Below are positions 8,285-14,488 of a DNA stretch of 14,488 bases, one piece after another. Below the pieces are notes generated by a model that did not search any database, was not told the origin of the DNA, and worked only from the letters and a program-made list of their open reading frames with translations. The stretch covers positions 1-14,488 of the forward strand of contig JAAAUF010001003.1 in the NCBI GenBank assembly GCA_015499985.1. The letters run 5' to 3'. Numbering within the stretch: position 1 is the stretch's first letter; every line of letters begins with the position of its first letter. Origin of the DNA: Haplosporangium gracile (Eukaryota > Mortierellomycota > Mortierellomycetes > Mortierellales > Mortierellaceae). Made by a program: the position numbers and the translations under genes.

Positions 8285-9283
8285 ATGACACAATCGAACA
8301 ACCCTTCTTTTTCTCCAAGGACATCAGGACGCAGTTCCCACACTGCAAGAAGACCGCCAGCAGCCAGACCAGCAATAACAAGGCCAGACCAAGACCTTCC
8401 GCAGCTGGTAGACATCTTCAGCAGGGTCACCATCACCAACAACTGCAGCCACAACAACAATAGCAATACCAGCAATTGCCAACCTCGCACCCAAAACAAC
8501 AACAGTAACAATAGTAGCAGTAGGGACAAGAGGAACAATAACAACAGAAACAATAACAACAGAAACAACAACAACAGAAACAAAGACAACAAAGCCAACA
8601 ATAGTAGAAATACCGACAACAAAAACATTGACAACAGGCATGCCAGCAATAAAAGTAGCAGCAGGAATAATAACAATAACAAAGGGTCTAGCAGCTCTAC
8701 TGACACCCGCAGTCACCGCCACAATTGTCCCCAGCAACACCAACAATTCCGACAAGTCCAGCCTAGGTCCAGTAGCAGCAGCAGCAGCAGCGAGAATGAA
8801 AGTCACCGCATCGGACACGCCGCTGTTGTTGAAGAGTCCCAAGAGAGCGATTGGGAAGCATTTTCCCAAGCCATTCTCAATTCCACCAGAGCCTCCACCA
8901 CCACCGTCAACGCTTCCCTCATCCCGACCACCAGCACAGATACGCTCATCAATACCAACTCCCTCACCCCACCCGCCAACGCAAACACACCTACCAACTT
9001 TAGTTCATCTCGAAACACCCCTCCGCGCTGCGGCGGCACAACTACAAAGAATACGCCCTGCCAACGCGACGGCAAGAACTCTGTCACCGAGTCCAACAAA
9101 GTCCGATACTACTGTCACCAACATGACCCGCGCCTTGCTGTCGACCGTCGGTGTCTGGGCTATGCCGAGAGCGAGAGACGCCAATGTGTCATCACCTGCT
9201 CCGAGAAGGAACTCAGAACCGGAGGTCTTCCTATTTGCCACAGGCACTTTCGCGCCGGGGCTCGACTTGTCTCTCGTTCATAA
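8285..9283 (+). CDS. Cys-rich double C..C..C-x2-H protein, copy 2, Asn-rich
   Basis: Unnamed family; 332 aa. ATG 8285 is chosen because ACAAAGATGACACA also precedes and starts copy 4. An in-frame ATG at 8252, also with A at -3, would add MTTTTTTTTTK. Layout: MTQSNNPSFSPRTSGR; a predicted short helix DQDLPQLVDIFSRVTITNN (35-53) shared with copies 3 and 4; a very long Asn/Ser/Arg low-complexity linker (54-175) with a poly-Ser run; an acidic patch EESQESDWE; a Thr/Asn/Pro linker; then the C-terminal module 248-332. Candidate ligands are C249-x9-C259-x17-C277-x2-H280 and C290-x10-C301-x3-C305-x12-C318-x2-H321. No signal peptide or membrane segment is visible, and the linker is of the kind seen in nuclear or RNA-associated proteins (inference). 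Likely intronless. A candidate AATAAA lies 266 nt downstream. The C-x-G..PC..YC-x2-H pattern faintly recalls the Cys motif of fungal T5orf172/GIY-YIG proteins, but no nuclease part is present. Confidence 0.85.
   Translation: MTQSNNPSFSPRTSGRSSHTARRPPAARPAITRPDQDLPQLVDIFSRVTITNNCSHNNNSNTSNCQPRTQNNNSNNSSSRDKRNNNNRNNNNRNNNNRNKDNKANNSRNTDNKNIDNRHASNKSSSRNNNNNKGSSSSTDTRSHRHNCPQQHQQFRQVQPRSSSSSSSSENESHRIGHAAVVEESQESDWEAFSQAILNSTRASTTTVNASLIPTTSTDTLINTNSLTPPANANTPTNFSSSRNTPPRCGGTTTKNTPCQRDGKNSVTESNKVRYYCHQHDPRLAVDRRCLGYAESERRQCVITCSEKELRTGGLPICHRHFRAGARLVSRS
8531..8575 (+). repeat. 15-bp coding repeat, (RNNNN)x3, in copy 2
   Basis: Three consecutive units of AGR-AAC-AAY-AAC-AAC encode Arg-Asn4, embedded in a longer Asn-rich tract. 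The synonymous third-position differences suggest replication slippage followed by drift. Confidence 0.8.
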
Positions 9284-9548
9284 CTCATAAAGGACAAAAG
9301 TACATACAGGGAAAAGGTGGCGCACTTTTTCGTTTGTTCCCATTTGTATTTTTTTCATCCATTCTTGTTTGTTTTTTGCCTTTTTTTTTTTTTTTCTCTC
9401 AGTTACTTCACGGATCCTCTCTCCCTCCCCATACTTTCAATATCTACAGCAAACAAAGGTAGTCTTAGTTTGCATGTGAGCACAAAAATAAATCAACATT
9501 TCCCTTCAATCTATTGCTTGGAGCAAGCGGTTTATGCGCACAGGACAA

Positions 9549-9554
9549 AATAAA
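9549..9554 (+). terminator. Candidate polyadenylation signal of copy 2
   Basis: AATAAA, 266 nt after the copy 2 stop codon, in AT-rich sequence. A similar AATAAA lies in ACAAAAATAAATC near 9485 and could be used instead. Confidence 0.35.
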
Positions 9555-9692
9555 GCTGTTGTCCAGCCCAACCGCCCGTGATCCACGGGTCACATTACCA
9601 GTAGGGATCCTATAAAAAAAAAAGTTCCTTTCATGACAGAGGGGCGAGTGAATGCCTCCGGTGAATGTCTGAATAAGAACGACTTTGATCAG

Positions 9693-9718
9693 TTTGGTGG
9701 CAACAATGCTCCTTAATC
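9693..9718 (+). repeat. Duplicated promoter block, unit B (upstream of copy 3 relic)
   Basis: TTGGTGGCAAC then AATGCTCCTTAATC. The 14-mer at 9705-9718 is identical to 8061-8074. This supports copies 2 and 3 sharing a duplication that included the promoter. Confidence 0.6.
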
Positions 9719-9900
9719 GAATCCTCGAGCACCAAGAGGAAACGATAAATTAGGAAGGTCAACACCCTCATTCTCATTTATATTTCTTCCATCGCCTCAT
9801 TCTTCTTTTTGGCTCTCTTCTTCATTCCTCATTCTCGCCGCCACTACCGCCACAAAAAAAACAAACGCTCGCCGCGCACCGAAACAGCAACTTTTCCGAA

Positions 9901-10465
9901 ATGACACAGTTAGACTTGTCTACACGAACCCCGGGTCGTCGCCAGATAACTCCCTCGACGGACCCGCAGACAACCCACGAAACACGAGCGCAGACGGATC
10001 TAGTCAAGCAACAGGTTCAACTCACAACCACCATCATTGACACCAACATTAACACCAACATCAACACGCTCATTATCATACAACACGATCTGCGCAAGAC
10101 GATGACCTTTCCCAGGTGACAGGTCTCTTCAACAGGGCCAGCATCATTTCTGTCCCAACCTCCGAGCCCTTCTTTCTCGCTGCAACGGTTTCACCGCAAA
10201 AAATACCCCTTGTCAACGCCACGGCGACATCCCCGTCGTGTTCAATAGCACCAACAGCATGAACAGCAACATGCACAACACGGAAGTCCGACACTACCGC
10301 AACCAGCACGAGCCACGCATGACTATCGACCGCCAATGTCTAGCTATTGTCCGGAGCAAGAATCGCCAGTGCTTGATAACCTACTCTCCGTCCGAGATCA
10401 GGTCTGGTGGTCGGCTTATCTGTAAGACTTATTATGGAACTAGCGCCAAACTTGTCCCTCAATAG
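9901..10465 (+). pseudogene. Broken Cys-rich paralogue, copy 3
   Basis: The start MTQLDLSTRTPGRRQ matches the copy 4 start MTQLNPATRTSDRPD, but the copy is split over three frames. The first frame (from 9901) ends at a TGA near 10119. The helix motif DDLSQVTGLFNRASI (from 10101) is in the second frame, which only opens after a TAA at 10050-10052, just downstream of where copy 4 has its His-Gln repeat. The Cys module (from 10178: RCNGFTAKNTPCQRHG) is in the third frame and runs to the stop ending at 10465. Module residues are also lost: the YYC-x2-H Cys is Arg (HYRNQH), the TC-S Cys is Tyr (TYSPSEIR), and the final C-x2-H is CKTY. Two frame changes plus loss of three conserved ligand positions make this a decayed gene rather than a sequencing error. 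Confidence 0.85.
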
Positions 10466-11540
10466 GAAAGAGCGAGTGTTCTTCTTTCGGCGTTCTTGTT
10501 TTTTTTGTTGTCGCGTTTCGTTTTTTGCTTTTTTGTTTCGTTGTTACTTTTTTGGGCACCAGACGTTGATTCTTTGTGGTTTTATTGTTTCCATTTCTAC
10601 GCTCTTCGCCCCTGCCCCCTTCTTTTGCAAACAAAAGAGAGTAAAGCTGAACAAAAAACATCTCTTCGTCTGTTTTGGAATCTCAAGACTCTGAAAAATG
10701 TATAGATCGTTCTTGACCTCCGTATCTACAAAATTTGACGTCATTTCTTTTCTTTACGAGAAGGACGGTATTGTTCTATTTTCAGTTTATCAAGGTCTTC
10801 AACAAACCGGACTGGGAGATCGACATAGGGGTCGTTTTTGTCCCGATCATTTTTTTTTCTCGTCAATTTTCCAATTTCATTTCTGCGTCCCTCGTAGAGC
10901 AGTTCTTACGCCGCACATATTCAACGAGCTCGTCTAACCTAGTCTTGGACGGTAATCGAGTTCCTGATCTACTTTAATGTTCAGTGCGCCTCCCTCAGCG
11001 CTTTCTTCATCATTATGCAAATTCGTCTCCCCTTCGACGCTTGTATCCTCATTGTGTAGATTCGCCCCCTTCAGAGGTCTCTTGTTTGTTCCCGCTTGAT
11101 AAAAAGTTTTTTTTATCGCCCTCGCCCACCTTTTCCACATAAACATATCCCAATCCTTTGTCTTCGGCACTCATCCATCTGTCAGTCCCCGCTACATCGT
11201 TTTTTTTTTTTTGGGATAGTTGACCATTCTCGCATTTTTATCGTTTCTTTTTTCGTAGATTTTTGCTTTGAGGCTCGTCCCTTCTTTGTATAAATACCTC
11301 AACGCTTCCTCCGTTTCTTTTCCATCAGTTCTCTTCCTCCTCCTCCAAGGCAGGCACTTGCAGCCTTTATCCTTCCCTGGCCTCCCTTTCACCTCCACTC
11401 TCACTTCCCTTTTTTTGCGTCTTTTGTTTGCGTCCGATTATACTCGATCCTCTCCCTTCATTTTCCACCACTCCCAGTCTTTTCCTACCTTCTCTGTCTC
11501 ACTAGTCATTGCCGTTCTGTACTCCTCTTTCGCTCAGCTG
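10466..11540. other. Gene-poor stretch between copy 3 relic and Fanzor relic
   Basis: T-rich after the copy 3 stop. 10735-10977 (plus) is open with a protein-like FIKVFNKPDWEIDIG after a TTTTCAG, which I cannot assign; it may be more relic of the following element. On the minus strand 11064-10990 holds a 39-bp imperfect duplication that would encode NLHNEDTSVEGE and NLHNDEESAEGG. 11270-11500 is C/T-rich, promoter-like. No intact gene supported. Confidence 0.4.
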
Positions 11541-12315
11541 TCCAAGAAACTGCCAGAACGGCCTAGAAATACCAAGACGCTGTTCAAGGACATACGTTTC
11601 CAGCTGCTTACCGCCATGCGCGTTGCCAGGCTGTCTCTCGATCCCAAGGAATATGTCATTATTGGCATCGATCCCGGCACTGGCAACACCACACCGTCAT
11701 CATCCTCGACTCTATATTCTCTGACCAGCTCCGAAACATCGCCATCTCGCAAGGTTCACTGACTGAAACGTCCAAGAGGTACGAAAAGGCCTTAGCCAAG
11801 CTGAAAAGCAAGGCCCGATTCGATTATCAGTTCCGGTCTGGTCAGGAGAAGGGGGACATGGTCACCGTGGACCAGCCCGAGAACCACGTTTCGCCTATCG
11901 GTTTGGTCTCTGCTCTTTTCGATGCCACATTCCAGTAGCAGCAAGAGATCAGGCCGCTTTTTGTCGTCGGTGATGGAGACTTCCGCATAAGGAAAGGCTC
12001 TTCCTTCCACCTAGGATTCTTAATAATATTGAAGAAGGTAATATTTTCTTTGCACTGATATTGTCATGCTCATATGTTAACTTTTCCTCTTTAAAATACC
12101 CTTTTTTTTTGAACAGGTCCAAGCATGGAAAACATGTTCATCATGCGGCTTAACGAGTTCAAGCCAAGTATTGTGTGCTGCCAGTGCCAAACTATGACCA
12201 CCTGGATCAAAGAGTCATCAAGTGCTCCTACTGCGGTCAACAACGAGACCAGGATCACAACGCCGCACACCATATCGCACAGGTAACACTGCAGTGGATA
12301 AGAACCCACGCTTGA
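11541..12315 (+). pseudogene. Decayed Fanzor (eukaryotic TnpB-like, RuvC) nuclease remnant
   Basis: Fanzors are eukaryotic relatives of the transposon-encoded TnpB RNA-guided nucleases, often carried by mobile elements. Four pieces lie in order but in different frames. (1) 11541-11690 ends in YVIIGIDPGTGN, the RuvC-I motif with its Asp at 11670. (2) 11684-11938 has TVIILDSIFSDQLRNIAISQ and a Lys-rich helix, then stops at TAG 11936-11938. (3) The same frame then gives RPLFVVGDGDFRI (about 11951-11989, RuvC-II region) up to a GTAATA donor at 12038; a probable intron runs to CAG 12114-12116. (4) LNEFKPSIVCCQCQ (from 12149) gives the first Cys pair. After another shift, RVIKCSYCGQQRDQDHNAA (about 12208-12264) gives the second Cys pair and the RuvC-III Asp, and TGA closes at 12313. 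At least two frame changes, a third between pieces 3 and 4, an internal stop and a probable central deletion make it inactive. The N-terminal half is not recognisable. Confidence 0.75.
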
Positions 12316-12856
12316 CCGTGCATCCTGTCTCATAAGTGCCAACAAGATGATGAGGAAGGCCAAGACCATTGATTTTCTTCTCATTCACCATCCATCAAAA
12401 ACATCAGTTCCCACTAAGAGGCAAAATCTAAATCGATCGAAGTACTAGTCAGCCTAGTATATTATCCTCAGAATAGCGCTTGCGACTCTGAAGACAGACG
12501 AAGGGATAAAGAACCACAATGCAAACTTTCCTCCTCTTATCGTTCATCGTCCCTATCATCCCTATCACATCATCACCGCCCGCTTGTCAAGTTGCTCCGT
12601 CCCAACCAGTGCGCGCGTCAGGTCGCGTGTTGTTTGGCAGCAAATTAACCCTTAATGGACCCAACACTTAACATCTCCCTGAATAATGAAATATCTGTCA
12701 ATGCAGACAAAAAACTAAAGGGGCAAAAACAAACAAAGCATAGAGGGCGCAATACCCTCAACTTTTCTTTGTTCTTTTCTTCGTCTTTCCTTCCTTTCTT
12801 TTTTTATTTTTTTCTTTTTCTCACCCCCTATCATTTCTACCACCGCCACCACAAAG
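12316..12856. other. Intergenic; promoter/leader of copy 4
   Basis: 12400-12640 shows nothing I can assign. 12755-12830 is a strong T/C-rich tract, followed by CTACCACCGCCACCACAAAG directly before the copy 4 ATG. That leader resembles the one of copy 2. Confidence 0.5.
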
Positions 12857-13603
12857 ATGACACAGCTGAACCCTGCCACACGAACATCTGACCGCCCTGA
12901 CTGGCAGACAACTCCCCCAATCCAGACACATACGCAGCCCACGCAGACACAAACACATACTGCACAGTCTAGCTCAGAAGCAGGAACAATCTACAGCCAC
13001 TACCACCAACACCAACACCAACACCAACACCAACACCAACACCAACACCAACACCAACACACATATCATCACGCCGCACCATTATACATCGACGAACTCT
13101 CACAGCTTACAGAGGGACTTAACCGAGTCAGCATTTCCAACAATGATAACAATAGCAGCGGCAACAGCAACAATCAACGTCGTTTCGAAAACAATAGCAA
13201 CAGGAACATTAACAATTACAACATAAACCAGCATGGCCGCTATCCATCCCATGCGAACCCCCATTTTGCCAGAGACATCACCTCCCTCGCCCCAAGCACA
13301 GGCGCATACACGAACACAGCTTCACTTCAAAACAACCACCCACCTTGTGAAGGCATCAATGTAAATAACACACCTTGCGGTCGCCAGGGGAAATATTCAA
13401 TCAAGGTCTCCAACAACAACAACAATCACAGCACTGTGACTCAACACTATTGCTACCAACACGAACCGACCTTTGTCGACCAGTGGCAATGCACAGGCTT
13501 TGTCAAGTCCAAGAGACGACGGTGTAAGAATACCTGCTCCTCGTCCGAGATTAGGTATGGAGGAGAACCTATCTGTAACGCCCATTACTCCTCTGGTGCC
13601 TGA
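12857..13603 (+). CDS. Cys-rich double C..C..C-x2-H protein, copy 4, His-Gln repeat
   Basis: Unnamed family; 248 aa, apparently intronless. The start is supported by the ACAAAGATGACACA context shared with copy 2 and by MTQL-x3-TRT shared with copy 3. Layout: Thr/Gln-rich N-terminus; (HQ)9H at 50-68; predicted helix motif IDELSQLTEGLNRVSISNN (78-96); Asn-rich linker (97-125); then the module 164-248. Candidate ligands are C164-x9-C174-x24-C199-x2-H202 and C212-x10-C223-x3-C227-x12-C240-x2-H243. Compared with copies 1 and 2 the spacing is the same, but the tail ends at SSGA and lacks the basic ARL(V/I)-S/T-R end. GFVKSKRRRCKNTC keeps the basic patch before the second Cys pair. No signal peptide or membrane segment is seen. 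The His-Gln tract could bind metal, but this is not demonstrated. A candidate AATAAA lies 243 nt downstream. Confidence 0.85.
   Translation: MTQLNPATRTSDRPDWQTTPPIQTHTQPTQTQTHTAQSSSEAGTIYSHYHQHQHQHQHQHQHQHQHQHTYHHAAPLYIDELSQLTEGLNRVSISNNDNNSSGNSNNQRRFENNSNRNINNYNINQHGRYPSHANPHFARDITSLAPSTGAYTNTASLQNNHPPCEGINVNNTPCGRQGKYSIKVSNNNNNHSTVTQHYCYQHEPTFVDQWQCTGFVKSKRRRCKNTCSSSEIRYGGEPICNAHYSSGA
13004..13060 (+). repeat. CACCAA hexamer repeat encoding (His-Gln)9-His
   Basis: Nine perfect CACCAA units plus a final CAC, with no synonymous differences, so probably young and length-variable. The hexamer period preserves frame for whole-unit changes. The matching region of the copy 3 relic (10041-10070) is a diverged CACCAACAT-type tract where the frame is lost. 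Confidence 0.9.
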
Positions 13604-13845
13604 TTATTTGCCTCTTGCCAAGAAGAAAAATAGTGCTAGGACTTGAAGAGAGGGAGTGAGGGTCTGTGTGGGGAAGGTTTTCCCCTTCGACTTTTCGTTT
13701 TTTTCAAGCCCTATTCCCTCTATTCTATTTATTTTCCTCGATTTACACCCGCCCTCTCGTTTCTTTCACCTCGTCATCCCTCTCTTGACACCCCTTACTG
13801 TAACAAAAATGCGCTTGATCCGCTCCATCTACTTTATCTACTTCA

Positions 13846-13851
13846 AATAAA
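13846..13851 (+). terminator. Candidate polyadenylation signal of copy 4
   Basis: AATAAA in CTTCAAATAAAATACTAG, 243 nt after the stop codon. Spacing is similar to the candidate signal of copy 2 (266 nt). Confidence 0.4.
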
Positions 13852-14128
13852 ATACTAGTGAGTGTCGTTCAACAAAACAGCTATAGCCATGCAATTGACA
13901 TTTCTAACCTCAGGTGTTTATACCAACACTGCCATCTTTCTATCTTTTGAAAAATAATGTACAGTGCACCCACGGCGCCTAATTTGCTCAACAATCTTTT
14001 TTTCCCACCAGAACGTCCAGCCCGCTGGTCGCCCAGTTAAAATAACAACTCCGGCTTGTTATTACTATTCTTTACGAAAAAAAATCGATGAATATGCGAT
14101 GAATATGTGGTAAAAATTCTAGGAAAAT

Positions 14129-14146
14129 TTCTTGAAATTCCAAGAA
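14129..14146. promoter_or_regulatory. Heat-shock-element-like palindrome
   Basis: TTCttGAAatTCCaaGAA: four alternating NGAAN/NTTCN pentamers with one mismatch (TCC for TTC). It is near-palindromic, so it reads similarly on both strands. HSF trimers bind at least three such units. It lies in intergenic sequence at the right end and could serve a gene beyond the window. It may also be chance in AT-rich DNA. Confidence 0.35.
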
Positions 14147-14488
14147 AATTGAAGAAAAATCTCAGGAACCGAGAGAAAACAGAAAAGGTCGAGGTAGTGT
14201 TCGCCCACTCCCCCCTTCTCCTCCTCTAGCAAGCGGCAACCAGCAGGTCCCACAGCGGAACTGATAGAGTCAGCGTCACAATTGAATGAACCATAGGTCG
14301 ACGACGAGCCCCTCATCCGCAACAGAGCCAGGACGCAAAAAAAACCCCCCATTGAGCGTTCGCCTTTGACCAATCAGATTGTTTCTTACACCTCACAATC
14401 AATTCAATCCGAGTAAACTGAAAATTATATGGTTTATCCCTTTGGCAATTTGAAATTGCTCTACATCAAAAACAAAATGCGCAAATGC

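Larger units (their letters stand above)
9284..9900. other. Intergenic between copies 2 and 3
   Basis: Copy 2 3' flank with a T-run (about 9380-9395) and A/T-rich sequence, then the promoter block homologous to that of copy 2, then a CT-rich leader (9760-9850). No gene or RNA recognised. Confidence 0.5.
13604..14488. other. Copy 4 3' flank and gene-free right end
   Basis: T/C-rich sequence to 13800, candidate AATAAA, then AT-rich sequence. 14100-14170 is rich in GAA/TTC words. A minus-strand open frame (14373-14119) has no features I recognise. No RNA gene seen. Confidence 0.45.

Noticed and set aside
8212..8706. Minus-strand open frame rich in Leu/Val, looking like a membrane protein
   Set aside because: It is the antisense of the Asn-rich and Thr-rich tracts of copy 2 (AAC/ACC read backwards as GTT/GGT); compositional artefact.
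8324..8869. Second antisense open frame, Val/Ala/Ile-rich
   Set aside because: Same cause: shadow of the low-complexity linker of copy 2 in another frame.
8628..9290. Plus-strand 220-codon open frame overlapping copy 2
   Set aside because: The family alignment with copies 1, 3 and 4 fixes the other frame; this one has only Pro/Ser/Thr-rich sequence and no shared motif.
11268..11540. N-terminal part of the open frame leading into the Fanzor RuvC-I motif
   Set aside because: C/T-rich, Ser/Phe/Leu-biased and not Fanzor-like; probably fortuitous open leader sequence, so left out of the relic.
12091..12384. Minus-strand 97-codon open frame
   Set aside because: Antisense of the Fanzor zinc-ribbon and RuvC-III segment.
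14119..14373. Minus-strand 84-codon open frame at the right end
   Set aside because: No recognisable domain; the end is built from AT-rich GAA/TTC repeats. Could be an exon of a gene beyond the window, but nothing supports it.
1..14488. CRISPR arrays, tRNA, rRNA, prokaryotic operons or attachment sites
   Set aside because: No regularly spaced repeats, no cloverleaf I could fold by eye, and the genes are eukaryotic in structure.

Overview
The window looks like nuclear DNA of an early-diverging filamentous fungus, most likely Mortierella-like (Mucoromycota). The evidence is spliced genes with short introns (mostly 92-139 nt), pyrimidine-rich gene leaders, CTAAC-type branch motifs next to the 3' splice sites, an S. 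pombe-like Pot1 domain, Asn/Gln/His homopolymers, and Fanzor and WD40 relics of a kind I associate with this group. I see no bacterial, organellar or viral gene. Genus-level placement is inference.

Left part (1-5034, minus strand) holds two ordinary genes. A Pot1-like telomeric ssDNA-binding protein runs off the left edge (1-1383, three exons). It appears to consist of a single POT1pC-type OB fold followed by a disordered tail with a 24-residue triplicated repeat. Behind it lies a complete eight-exon malonyl-CoA decarboxylase gene (2094-5034, 606 aa). It has a mitochondrial presequence, both catalytic residues, a second start codon in strong context, and one intron that only works as GC-AG.

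Middle (5035-7135) is intergenic apart from a multiply broken WD40-repeat relic on the minus strand (6193-6785).

Right part (7136-13603, plus strand) is the accessory and most interesting region. It carries a head-to-tail array of four paralogues of a Cys-rich family I do not recognise by name. The shared C-terminal module of about 85-94 aa has two C..C..C-x2-H units. The three intact members (7136-7684, 8285-9283, 12857-13603) differ mainly in low-complexity N-terminal linkers (Asn-rich, His-Gln repeat). The third copy in order (9901-10465) is a pseudogene with two frame changes and lost ligands. Between copies 3 and 4 sits a decayed Fanzor (eukaryotic TnpB-like nuclease) remnant (11541-12315). 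Duplicated promoter sequence before copies 2 and 3 supports tandem duplication.

The last 880 bases contain a probable 3' UTR, a heat-shock-element-like palindrome and no gene I can support. The left genes have housekeeping roles (telomere protection, malonyl-CoA clearance). The right array looks like a lineage-specific family under birth-and-death evolution with mobile-element debris.
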